Source: Parvibaculaceae bacterium Mf 1.05b.01 (lineage in GTDB: Bacteria > Pseudomonadota > Alphaproteobacteria > Parvibaculales > Parvibaculaceae). From it: 64,000 nt of DNA. The position numbers and the translations under genes are program-made. Every line of letters begins with the position of its first letter. Positions within the stretch are counted from its first letter, which is position 1. The stretch spans positions 2,136,245 through 2,200,244 of the forward strand of contig BAOK01000001.1 in the NCBI GenBank assembly GCA_000509225.1, in the 5' to 3' direction. The notes beneath the pieces were generated by a model. The model was not told the DNA's origin. It saw nothing but the letters and a program-made list of their open reading frames with translations, and searched no databases. Shown one piece after another: positions 16,779 through 24,931 of this stretch.

Positions 16779-17186
16779 ATGATCAAAGGAAGTTGTTTGT
16801 GTGGGGCGGTGACGCTGGAGATTTCGGGCACACCCAGTTCGCTGAGCTATTGCCATTGTTCGCGATGCCGGAAGGCAGCGGGTGTGTTTTCCGCGGTGCT
16901 AATTGGCCCCGTTGCAGATCTTAAAATCACCAGCGGGGAGTGCCACATTGCCCGGCTTGAGCCCGCCAGCCCGCACGTTCACCGGCGCGCCTTTTGCGAG
17001 CATTGCGGCTCATCCCTGGGTGACCTCGCAACCGATAGCGGCATCTATGTGGTTGCGGCCTCTATTCTCGATGAGGATCCAGGCATAAAGCCCATGGGAC
17101 ATATCCACACTGCGTCAAAGCCAGACTGGTATGAGATTACCGACGGGCTGCAACAGTTTGAGGGCGACTATGTTGCTCCTGATTAA
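16779..17186 (+). CDS. GFA/CENP-V-family zinc protein (S-lyase fold)
   Basis: 135 residues of the glutathione-dependent formaldehyde-activating enzyme (GFA, DUF636) family. Zinc ligands are visible as CLCG near the start, CHCSRCR (~28-34) and CEHCGSSL (~73-80). Most members have no proven activity; the founding one speeds glutathione-formaldehyde adduct formation. GGGAG at 16768 supports the ATG at 16779 over upstream in-frame starts. A second GFA protein is encoded at 38880. Placement behind a possibly electrophile-responsive operon is suggestive only. Confidence 0.82.
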   Translation: MIKGSCLCGAVTLEISGTPSSLSYCHCSRCRKAAGVFSAVLIGPVADLKITSGECHIARLEPASPHVHRRAFCEHCGSSLGDLATDSGIYVVAASILDEDPGIKPMGHIHTASKPDWYEITDGLQQFEGDYVAPD

Positions 17187-17539
17187 TCACTTCACCACCA
17201 ACTCTTGCGCTTGCCGCCCTGGATTGCCCGAACAATTCGGGCAATGACATTTGGAGAGAGGCCACCCACTCCAGACGTCTGCCAATGCATCAAGGAAGGC
17301 AGTGACGGTCGGCTCTGTGCCCGCATCCATGATGCATTACCGCGCTCATGGAGAAGTCCATATCTGCATGAATGAATCTCTCAAGGCGTGGATTTACCTA
17401 CGCGGGGCAGACACCAGACTGTAGGTGGAGCCCACCTCTCGCCGTTTGTCTGATTGAACCAGCAATCTGTCGCGTTCCGCTCTGGCCGCTTCCACCGCTG
17501 CCCCTCAAGTTTCCTCTCAGTCTCAAACCAGGAGGATAC
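17187..17539. other. 353-base intergenic stretch
   Basis: It holds one dispersed palindrome at 17220. The rest, up to the AGGAGG ahead of the HD-domain gene at 17540, shows no gene or strong hairpin. An open frame running in from 17372 is an upstream extension of the HD gene without a ribosome-binding site. Confidence 0.6.
17220..17249. repeat. Dispersed palindromic repeat, copy 5
   Basis: ATTGCCCG, AACAATT, CGGGCAAT, framed by TGG and GACA. It matches copy 1 (11848) in frame and arm layout. Confidence 0.65.
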
Positions 17540-18142
17540 ATGACCTTGACCATCCAGCTTCCGTCCGCACCCGACAGTCTGATCGCACAAGCCGCGACTT
17601 TGTTTCTGGCGGAGGTGTCTGCGCCCGAAATGGTGCATCACTGTCATAGAAGTTTTCTGTTTGCCGACCTCTTAGGCGAGAAGACTGGGCGGCGTGCCGA
17701 CAAAGAAGCGCTTTACATCAGCGCCCTGTTCCATGACCTGGGCCTCGACCACGCAACAGAAGGCGAAGAATCCTTTGAAGTTCGGGGCGGCAATGCGGCA
17801 GAAGCGTTCTTGCTCTCCCGCGGCGCTGACACTCGTCTTGCATCTTCTGTGAATACAGCCATCTCCCTTCATACAGACCTGGCGTCTGCGGACCATGATC
17901 AACCAGAGGTTGCCCTGCTTCACATGGGCGCCATGGTGGACGTTGTCGGCATGCGGATTGATGACATTCCCGCAAAAACGCTCGAGAGAATTCTGGAAGA
18001 GCATCCAAGGAGCGGGTGCAAATCGCACCTTAAGAACCTTCTAAACGCCGAAGCGCTGCGCCATCCGGCATCTAATATCGCAACAGCCCTGCGCGACCTC
18101 GACCTCGGGTCCCTGATCGATCAGGCACCGTTTGTCGATTAG
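17540..18142 (+). CDS. HD-domain hydrolase (cyanamide-hydratase-like)
   Basis: 200 residues carrying an HD metal-dependent hydrolase domain: HHCHRSFLFADLLG (His near 34-37), ALYISALFHDLGL with the HD doublet (~63), and ISLHTDLA with a later His. Spacing and the helix HRSFLFADLLG resemble the cyanamide hydratase/DDI2-like branch, which hydrates small nitriles, but many relatives are uncharacterised. AGGAGG lies seven bases before this ATG and fixes the start. It stands alone, with a short dyad after it. Confidence 0.75.
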   Translation: MTLTIQLPSAPDSLIAQAATLFLAEVSAPEMVHHCHRSFLFADLLGEKTGRRADKEALYISALFHDLGLDHATEGEESFEVRGGNAAEAFLLSRGADTRLASSVNTAISLHTDLASADHDQPEVALLHMGAMVDVVGMRIDDIPAKTLERILEEHPRSGCKSHLKNLLNAEALRHPASNIATALRDLDLGSLIDQAPFVD

Positions 18143-18147
18143 CCGCT

Positions 18148-18164
18148 TCAAAGATTTTCTTTGA
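18148..18164. repeat. Short perfect dyad after the HD gene
   Basis: TCAAAGA, TTT, TCTTTGA. The stem is AT-rich with only a 3-base gap, a shape more like a protein-binding site than a terminator. It lies between the HD gene and the SHMT gene. Confidence 0.35.
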
Positions 18165-18401
18165 CCTGAGACACGTCCTTTGCTTCAATCCCGGTGACCC
18201 GACTGGTCCAACATATTCCGCGTGACTGGCGAAAATCCTCTTCCTTTGTGTGGAGATGGATGTGGGAAACCCCTCTGATTTGCAGAGTGAACAACCACAA
18301 GGGAGCGCGGAAGCCGATTTCAAAGCCGTTCGCCTGGGCAGCCTTTTAAAGAAGAGCTGGCCGGGCGTTTGACATTTTGGCTTTGAAACGGAGAAACAGA
18401 T

Positions 18402-19664
18402 ATGGATCTCAATCGACTTCGCGACGACCTCTCGCATAAAGACCCAGACATTTTCTCAGCGCTGACCGCAGAAGAAGATCGGCAGCGCAAAGGGTTGGAA
18501 CTCATCCCGTCGGAAAACTATTGCTTTCCGGAAGTGCTTCCCCTGCTCGGCAGTGCCTTCACCAACAAATATTCCGAAGGATATCCCGGGCGGCGCTATT
18601 ATGGCGGGCAGCCCAACACCGATACTATCGAGACGCTTGCGCGGGAACGAGCCTGCAGCCTCTTCCGGGCTGAACATGCCAATGTGCAACCCCTGTCTGG
18701 ATCGCCGATGAACCAGGCTGTCTATCTGGGTCTTTTGGAACCTGGCGACACGATTCTAGCGATGGACTTGAGCCATGGGGGACACCTCACCCATGGGGCG
18801 CCGGTGAGCCATATGGGGCGCCTCTTCAACTTCGTGCGGTACAAGACCGTGGGCGCGAGAGGCGATCTAGACTATGACGCTTTGGAAAAATCCGCACTGA
18901 AGGAGAAACCCAAGCTTATTGTCTGCGGGCATTCTTCTTATCCGCGGGAAGTGAACTATGCCCGGTTTCAAGTGATTGCCGACAAGGTTGGCGCGCTTAC
19001 CATGGCTGATGTCTCTCATGTAGGCGGTCTCATCGCCGGCGACGCATTGCAAAATCCGCTCGACCACGGGTTTGATGTGATGACCACAACGACGCACAAG
19101 TCTCTCAGAGGGCCACGCGGTGGGCTCATTCTGTCCAAAGCGAAACATGCAAAAGCGATTGATGCGTCGGTCTTTCCGGGCCTGCAGGGTGGGCCGCATA
19201 TGAATCAGGTCGCGGCCACTGCCCTCACGCTGAAACTTGCTGCGGCGCCGGACTTTAGAACCTATGCACGGGCGGTGCTCGCCAATGCGCAGGCGCTGGC
19301 ACAATCACTCCGGGATCACCAGGTTCACCTCATTACTGGTGGCACCGAAAACCATCTGCTGGTGATTGATACGGTCGCAAGCTTTGGTATTGATGGGAGA
19401 CAGGCTCAAGAGGTCCTCGACAGGATTGAGCTCACCACAAACAAGCAGGTGATCCCGGATGATTCCAATCCCCCTATGCGACCATCCGGTTTGCGATTGG
19501 GAACGCCTGCCCCCACCGCGCGCGGCATGGGTGAAGCGGATATGGCAATCGTCGGCAGATTGATTGCATCGGCTCTCAGATCGCCAGAGGATGAAACACA
19601 CTTGGCGGGCCTCGCTGACGAAGTAACTGCGCTTACCAGCCGCTTTCCGGTTCCTGGACTTTAA
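18402..19664 (+). CDS. Serine hydroxymethyltransferase, divergent form
   Basis: 420 residues, PLP-dependent, interconverting serine and glycine with tetrahydrofolate in the cytoplasm. The active-site Glu is in LIPSENY, the PLP lysine in TTTTHKSLRGPRGG, the Asp/His pair in MADVSHVGG, and the substrate-carboxylate Arg in PSGLRLGTP. It differs from the standard proteobacterial enzyme in several normally fixed spots: LIPSEN for LIASEN, QPLSGSPMN for QPHSGSQAN, and HMG for NFSG. This suggests a second, laterally related SHMT with a special role such as glycine or methylated-amine catabolism rather than the housekeeping GlyA. It is monocistronic and convergent with the TetR gene. Confidence 0.83.
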   Translation: MDLNRLRDDLSHKDPDIFSALTAEEDRQRKGLELIPSENYCFPEVLPLLGSAFTNKYSEGYPGRRYYGGQPNTDTIETLARERACSLFRAEHANVQPLSGSPMNQAVYLGLLEPGDTILAMDLSHGGHLTHGAPVSHMGRLFNFVRYKTVGARGDLDYDALEKSALKEKPKLIVCGHSSYPREVNYARFQVIADKVGALTMADVSHVGGLIAGDALQNPLDHGFDVMTTTTHKSLRGPRGGLILSKAKHAKAIDASVFPGLQGGPHMNQVAATALTLKLAAAPDFRTYARAVLANAQALAQSLRDHQVHLITGGTENHLLVIDTVASFGIDGRQAQEVLDRIELTTNKQVIPDDSNPPMRPSGLRLGTPAPTARGMGEADMAIVGRLIASALRSPEDETHLAGLADEVTALTSRFPVPGL

Positions 19665-20302
19665 CCGGCCACGGTCACCGCGATGAGTTCGCGCCGGATC
19701 ATGTCTTGATAGACAGCCATGATCCGGTCGCCCTCTTTTCGGTCAACTGAAACCGCGAGACGGACCGCCATCCCTGTTAGTTGCATGACCAGAAAGCTGG
19801 CCGTTTCCAGTCGCTTCCAGGCTTTCTTTGGTGTGAACTTCTTGAGCGTCTCATAAACAATCGCACCATTGGCCCGGCTGTCTTCGATATCGAGCGCATT
19901 CAGAGTCTTGTCAGCCTGAATGCCAAACCAGATGTCACGCGCAACGGGCTCTGCAAGAAAGAGTTCGTAGTAAGCCATCAGGGTCGATTTCAGCGCGTCC
20001 TCGCCCTCTTCCAAGCATGTCACTTCGTCCATCGCCTGTGCAAGCCCATCATGCACCAGCTCCATGATCCGCTCTGCAAGCGTAATGATGATCGAGGATT
20101 TATCGGGGAAATATTGATAGACGGAGCCGATGGGCACCCCCGCCCGCGATGCAACATCACTCATCTTCAGATGCTCACTGCCGCTTTCCTCAATGAGGTT
20201 CCGGGCTGCATCCAGGATCCGTTCAAACCGTTCTTTTGCGCGGGCTTGCGTCGGGATCTTACGCACAGAGGTTCTTTTGGACGATGTGGAGACAGCGGGC
20301 AT
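19661..20302 (-). CDS. TetR-family regulator divergent from the FMO operon
   Basis: About 213 residues from the chosen ATG. The HTH is MSDVASRAGVPIGSVYQYFPDKSSII, typical TetR with YQYF; the C-terminal domain is helical and of unknown ligand. The frame is open further upstream (ATG at 20347, GTG at 20365), but those starts would lie inside the dyad and direct-repeat region, so 20302 is preferred with modest confidence. It is divergent from the FMO and SDR genes, which it most likely represses. Its stop overlaps the SHMT stop by four bases. Confidence 0.82.
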   Translation of the reverse strand: MPAVSTSSKRTSVRKIPTQARAKERFERILDAARNLIEESGSEHLKMSDVASRAGVPIGSVYQYFPDKSSIIITLAERIMELVHDGLAQAMDEVTCLEEGEDALKSTLMAYYELFLAEPVARDIWFGIQADKTLNALDIEDSRANGAIVYETLKKFTPKKAWKRLETASFLVMQLTGMAVRLAVSVDRKEGDRIMAVYQDMIRRELIAVTVAG

Positions 20303-20342
20303 GGTCGGGTCTTTGTCTTTGTCCGGAAGATTTTGCTTGATT

Positions 20343-20390
20343 CTCATAATATGAGGGTTTATCACTTTTTACAAATATGAGGAACCCTCA
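20343..20390. promoter_or_regulatory. Operator region between TetR and FMO genes
   Basis: CTCATAATATGAG (20343-20355) is a dyad. AATATGAGG occurs twice, at 20348 and 20374, 26 bases apart, and TGAGGGTT (20352) is mirrored by AACCCTCA (20383). The overlapping repeats suggest two bound dimers covering both promoters. Confidence 0.55.
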
Positions 20391-20405
20391 CAATTGGAGC
20401 TCGCT

Positions 20406-21767
20406 ATGACAGCCTCTTCCATTCCCAATCGCGCTTGCATTGTCGGCGCTGGCCCAGGTGGCCTTGCACTCGCGCGGACGTTCAAACTGCTCGGAATTGA
20501 TTTTGATATTCTCGAACGGCACTCCGATGTGGGTGGCATTTGGGATGCAGAAAACCCGGGCTCGCCTATGTATGCCTCCGCCCATTTCATTTCATCGAAG
20601 ACACAGTCCCACTATACGGACTTCCCGATGCCAGACGATTACCCGGACTATCCGTCTAACAAGCAGATCCATTCTTACATGCAGGCATTTGCGCACGAAT
20701 ATGGGCTTTACGATGAGATCACCTTCAACACGGAGGTGGTTGAGACGAAGTTTGAGAAAGACGGCTGGCAAGTAACACTCTCCACTGGCGAGACGCGCCC
20801 CTACCGGTGGCTCATCTGCGTGAATGGCACAAACTGGCACCCGACGCTGCCTGACTGGGCTGATGGTCCCTTTGACGGTGACGTCCGCCATGCCAATAGC
20901 TTCCGCCATATGGACGAATTTCGGGGGAAGCGGGTTCTGATCGTCGGGGCAGGGAATTCAGGGTGTGACATTGCCTGTGATGCGGCAGCCGCCGCGGACG
21001 ATGCATTCATTAGCTTACGACGGGGCTATCATTTTATTCCGAAACACCTCATGGGCAAGCCGGCGGATGTTTTCGCCCATGAAGGGCCCCATCTGCCCAT
21101 GTGGCTGACACAAAAGGTTTTTGGGCTGCTTTTGCGCTTCATCAACGGGGACCTGACCCGTCTCGGCCTGCCCGCCCCCGATCACAAGATTTTTGAAAGC
21201 CATCCGATCCTCAATACTCAACTGCTTCACTATCTTGGGCACGGCGACATCAAGGCGAAAGGCGACGTTGATCACCTGGACGGCCAGCATGTTGTGTTTA
21301 AGGATGGCAGTCGCGAGGAGATTGACCTTGTGCTTTGCGCCACGGGCTATGAGTGGAAAATCCCTTACGTTGACCCCTCCGAATTCACGTGGAAAGCAGG
21401 TCGCCCAGATCTTTATATGAATCTGTTTGTGAAGGGCCATGCCAATCTGTTTTCACTGGGCTTTATGGAAACCAATGGTGGCGCTTACAAGCTCTTCGAC
21501 AATATGTCTGATCTTATCGCCCGCGCGATTCTAGCGGAGCGTGATCAACCGAAGCAGGCAAAGCGTTTCCACAAACGGCTCGCCAGTTATCAGCCAGACC
21601 TCTCAGGCGGCGTCAATTATGTCGGCTCTGACAGGCACGCAACCTATGTCAATATAGATGCCTACAAGAAGGCGATGACTGATCTGCGCAAACATATGGG
21701 ATGGCCCGAAGTTCCTGATGGACATTACGATTCAGTTCGCGCGGCGAGGAAAGCGGAAGCCGCATGA
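20406..21767 (+). CDS. Flavin-containing monooxygenase (FMO/BVMO-like)
   Basis: 453 residues. FAD binds at VGAGPGGLALA near residue 10, NADPH at VGAGNSGCDIA near residue 180, and HANSFRHMDEFRGKRVL between them stands where the FMO fingerprint F-x-G-x3-H-x3 lies. Such enzymes hydroxylate nitrogen or sulfur or insert oxygen next to a carbonyl (Baeyer-Villiger). GGAG at 20396 supports the ATG at 20406. The stop overlaps the start of the SDR gene (ATGA), and the TetR gene is divergent, so the pair is an inducible oxidative pathway for a ketone or heteroatom compound. Confidence 0.83.
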   Translation: MTASSIPNRACIVGAGPGGLALARTFKLLGIDFDILERHSDVGGIWDAENPGSPMYASAHFISSKTQSHYTDFPMPDDYPDYPSNKQIHSYMQAFAHEYGLYDEITFNTEVVETKFEKDGWQVTLSTGETRPYRWLICVNGTNWHPTLPDWADGPFDGDVRHANSFRHMDEFRGKRVLIVGAGNSGCDIACDAAAAADDAFISLRRGYHFIPKHLMGKPADVFAHEGPHLPMWLTQKVFGLLLRFINGDLTRLGLPAPDHKIFESHPILNTQLLHYLGHGDIKAKGDVDHLDGQHVVFKDGSREEIDLVLCATGYEWKIPYVDPSEFTWKAGRPDLYMNLFVKGHANLFSLGFMETNGGAYKLFDNMSDLIARAILAERDQPKQAKRFHKRLASYQPDLSGGVNYVGSDRHATYVNIDAYKKAMTDLRKHMGWPEVPDGHYDSVRAARKAEAA

Positions 21768-22570
21768 GCAGATCCGTCATGATCACCGGTGCGGCGGGAG
21801 GTCTCGGCCGTGCTCTTGCAGAGGCATTGCGGGATCAGGGTGATCATCTGGTCCTAACCGACCGAACCGAGGAGCTGTCTGGGCTTTCCTCTGGTTCTGC
21901 GGCTGAGTTGATCGATGCAGACCTTTGCATCGACGAGGATCTGCAACGCCTTTGCACGCGCCTGGAAAGTGGCGAGCCGGCAATCGACCTACTGATCAAT
22001 AATGCAGGTATCGGCGTCCCGGGCTCGGTCTCGACACTTGATGAGGTTCTGCTCACCAAACATATCGACATTAACCTAACGGCACCGATGCGCCTTGCCC
22101 AAGCGGCGGCTCGGGGCATGTTGACCAGAGGCAAAGGTCAGATTTTCAACATTGTCTCTTTGGCAGGTCTCTTCCCCTTGAAAGATAGCGCGGCCTATAC
22201 CGCGTCGAAATTCGGTCTTCGCGGCTTCACCGCTGCGCTTGCGCTTGAGCTCGAACCTCACGGCATCAAGGTTGGGGGTCTCTACCCCAGTGCCATAGAC
22301 ACGCCGATGCTGCGTGAGGAGATGTCTCACCCGGATGGATCACCGCTCAACTTTGCAGGCAATGCGGATCCTCTTTCTGCAAAGGAGACCGCAAAGCGGG
22401 TCATGCAGGCCCTCGGCTCGGGTGACCTTGAAACCTGGCTACCAAAAAGCGAGGGGCGTATGGCGAGCCTCGTCATGGCCTTTCCAAAGAGCCTTCAGCG
22501 GGTATTTCGGTACATGGAGAAGCAAGGCAATAAGAAGAAACAGACCTATCTGGCCAGTCTTCATCCCTGA
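21764..22570 (+). CDS. Short-chain dehydrogenase/reductase, partner of the FMO
   Basis: 268 residues, classical SDR: TGAAGGLGRA binds the cofactor, NNAGIG follows strand 4, and Ser...Tyr-x3-Lys is intact as NIVSLAG and YTASK. It overlaps the FMO gene by four bases. In this arrangement the SDR commonly oxidises an alcohol to the ketone that the FMO/BVMO then attacks, but the substrate is unknown. The basic C-terminal tail (KQGNKKKQTYL) may bind membranes or stay disordered. Confidence 0.83.
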   Translation: MSRSVMITGAAGGLGRALAEALRDQGDHLVLTDRTEELSGLSSGSAAELIDADLCIDEDLQRLCTRLESGEPAIDLLINNAGIGVPGSVSTLDEVLLTKHIDINLTAPMRLAQAAARGMLTRGKGQIFNIVSLAGLFPLKDSAAYTASKFGLRGFTAALALELEPHGIKVGGLYPSAIDTPMLREEMSHPDGSPLNFAGNADPLSAKETAKRVMQALGSGDLETWLPKSEGRMASLVMAFPKSLQRVFRYMEKQGNKKKQTYLASLHP

Positions 22571-22588
22571 TGCTGCCGAGGCCGCTTC

Positions 22589-23569
22589 TTAGCGGCCCAG
22601 GCGTTTGATAAGTTGGTCGTGCAGGACATTCTCTGCCGCGAACAGATAATCTGCCTTGCTGGCCGACACTGTTTCCGCTCCTGCCTCGCGCAGGTGATCG
22701 GCAACAGCCTGAACCTGGGCGGTGGGACAGATAACCCGCACTTCACCGCCGCCCTTAAAGGTGCTGATGACGTCCGCAGCGCACTGATAATGACGATCCA
22801 GATCTTCCGCCATCTTTGCCGGATCAAAGGGTCCGCGAGCAGCCACAAGCATGTGGTTCTCAGCGCGATCTCTTGCATCCAAGCGGTCGAGAATTACCCG
22901 CGCCGCCTTGAGTTGAGTATCGCCCCAGACGGCGCTTAAAGACGCGACGAGGTTCGCCTCACTGCGAAGCATGACGCCATCGTCGAGGATTTTCAGATTG
23001 TTGGCGACGAGTGTCGCCCCTGTCGAGGTGATATCAACAATGGCTTCCGCGGACCCGGCAGCTGGCGCGCCTTCCGTTGCGCCCAGACTTTCCACGATCC
23101 GGTAATCATTGATGCCGTGGTCGGCGAAGAACATGCGTGTGAGATTGAAATATTTCGTTGCCACGCGCAGGCGCTTGCCGCGTTTTGCGTGAAATGCCAA
23201 CGCCACATCGTCCAGGTCAGACATTTTGTCGACGTCAATCCAGCTCTGCGGTACGGCGACGACCACGTCTGCATGGCCGAACCCAAGCTTGAGCAGCAGC
23301 TCAACGCTTTGGTCGGGGGCGGCAAGCTTTTCCCGGATCAGGTCTTCACCGGTAATCCCGAAGTGGATGGTGCCCTGTTCCAGGTTTCCCGCGATTTCTG
23401 ATGCCGACAGAAAGGCAATCTCCACATCGGAGACGCCTTTTAGCGTGCCGGTATAGCCACGCCCGCCATGCTGGGAGACTTTGAGACCTGCCCGCTTAAA
23501 AAACTCAGAGGCGTTTTCCTGAAGACGACCTTTGGAGGGGAGACCCAAAATGAGTTTGTCGGTGCTCAT
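22589..23569 (-). CDS. hisG: ATP phosphoribosyltransferase, catalytic subunit
   Basis: 326 residues; catalyses the first step of histidine synthesis, joining ATP and PRPP. It starts LILGLPSKGRLQE and contains FGITGEDLI and the PRPP loop region EAIVDITSTGATL. HisG here works with HisZ, encoded directly upstream with a four-base overlap, which is the hetero-octameric arrangement. It is longer than the minimal short form (~210 residues), with an extra C-terminal domain ending LLHDQLIKRLGR-like sequence, as usual in many alphaproteobacteria. Confidence 0.92.
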   Translation of the reverse strand: MSTDKLILGLPSKGRLQENASEFFKRAGLKVSQHGGRGYTGTLKGVSDVEIAFLSASEIAGNLEQGTIHFGITGEDLIREKLAAPDQSVELLLKLGFGHADVVVAVPQSWIDVDKMSDLDDVALAFHAKRGKRLRVATKYFNLTRMFFADHGINDYRIVESLGATEGAPAAGSAEAIVDITSTGATLVANNLKILDDGVMLRSEANLVASLSAVWGDTQLKAARVILDRLDARDRAENHMLVAARGPFDPAKMAEDLDRHYQCAADVISTFKGGGEVRVICPTAQVQAVADHLREAGAETVSASKADYLFAAENVLHDQLIKRLGR

Positions 23570-24747
23570 TTTACTTCTCCCTTATTGGTCGCCTGAAAGA
23601 GTCTTTCCAGCGCAATCGCACACCCGACAGCCTGAACAGGTTTCGGTGCACCGAGGCTCTGCAAGAGACCATCATATCGCCCACCGCCCATAATCACCGC
23701 ATCATTGCCCAGTTCCGGCACCCGCAGTTCGAAAACATGGCCCGTGTAATATTCCAGCTTCCGGCCAAAACCGGTGGAGAAGGTCGCACGTCCAAGATCA
23801 ACACCTGCGTCCGAGATCGCTGTCAGACGGACAGCCAGTTTCTCAAGTGCGGTGTCCGCAGAAATGCCGTTCTTTTTCAGAAGGCTTTCGACCTGATTGA
23901 CTGCGTCAGATGCTGGAACGGAAATCTTCATATAAGCGGCAATGATCGCGGCAGCTTCTTTGGGCATCTGCTCTGTTGTCGCCTCACCTGCTTTCTCAAG
24001 CAGGCGACTGGCAATCTCATCAACACCGCGTCCACCAACAGGGGCGATACCGCCAAGCTTCAGGACATCTGTTAGAAGCGTGGTGGCTTGTTCCTCATCA
24101 AGGCCAACAAGAACAGACAGAAGACCATTCCGGTCTTCACCACTTGCCTGCCCCTCGCCGTTTGAGAGATCGCTCAGCAGATTTGCAAAGAAGTCCGGTC
24201 GCCAGAACTGGCGACGCAGGCGTCCCTTCCAACCGTTTGGAATGTTGATCGCATCGATCAGCGCATCAAAGAGGGAGAGATCACCCAGCTCTACCTGAAA
24301 GTCTGTGAGGCCTGCGGCTTCGACCGCCGCGACACCAAGGCGGGTGATTTCAGCATCCGCTGCGGCTTCATCAACGGCGCCCAATATTTCGAGGCCACAC
24401 TGATTATATTCGCTCAGCTTTTCAGAGCCCACAGGCTGGTAGCGGTACACGGGTCCGCTGGCACATAGACGTCGAGGGGCTGCGCCATCTGGATCGTTTT
24501 CAAGATATAGACGGCAGACAGGAATGGTGAGTTCTGGTCGGAGGCAAAGCTCCTGGCCGCCCGCATCGGTAAAGAGATAGGTGCGTCGTCTGATGTCTTC
24601 GCCCGATCGGTCCAAAAATATGTCGGCTGGCTGGAGAACGGGTGCGGTTACTGGTTCGAATGAGGCAGCTTCGAAGGACGCTCGAACGGCCGTTGCCTGT
24701 TGTTCGCGTGCCTTGAGTTCGTCCCCAGTACTGGAAATGCTTGTCAT
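23566..24747 (-). CDS. hisZ: ATP phosphoribosyltransferase regulatory subunit
   Basis: 393 residues, a catalytically inactive relative of histidyl-tRNA synthetase that activates short HisG and passes on histidine feedback inhibition. Class II synthetase-like features remain: LRPELTIPVCRLYL, YRYQP with the weak motif 2, and the C-terminal FGRKLEYYTGHVFELR and MGGGRYDGLL. The ATG at 24747 is chosen because the upstream extension is basic, low-complexity sequence not found in the family. It is co-transcribed with hisG and probably with hisS, 184 bases upstream. Confidence 0.9.
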   Translation of the reverse strand: MTSISSTGDELKAREQQATAVRASFEAASFEPVTAPVLQPADIFLDRSGEDIRRRTYLFTDAGGQELCLRPELTIPVCRLYLENDPDGAAPRRLCASGPVYRYQPVGSEKLSEYNQCGLEILGAVDEAAADAEITRLGVAAVEAAGLTDFQVELGDLSLFDALIDAINIPNGWKGRLRRQFWRPDFFANLLSDLSNGEGQASGEDRNGLLSVLVGLDEEQATTLLTDVLKLGGIAPVGGRGVDEIASRLLEKAGEATTEQMPKEAAAIIAAYMKISVPASDAVNQVESLLKKNGISADTALEKLAVRLTAISDAGVDLGRATFSTGFGRKLEYYTGHVFELRVPELGNDAVIMGGGRYDGLLQSLGAPKPVQAVGCAIALERLFQATNKGEVK

Positions 24748-24931
24748 GGTCTTATCCCGCACCGTTCCCTGGAACCTTCTTTGGCGCGTTCCCGGAAGGT
24801 GACGTGACACCACCTCACCTGGCAACGCTTTGGGAACATGATTACGGGCTCCTGTCTAACATGGAAATGCAAAGAATTCTGAAAGAGTGTCGCCTGTCAG
24901 GCCCACATAACCGCCAGCTTGTGCCGGAATG

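Noticed and set aside
18369-18374. TTGACA before the SHMT gene as a promoter
   Set aside because: It is only 33 bases from the start codon, leaving no room for a -10 element and leader.
24748-24931. His-operon attenuator before hisZ
   Set aside because: No run of His codons or terminator/antiterminator pair is visible in the gap between hisS and hisZ.
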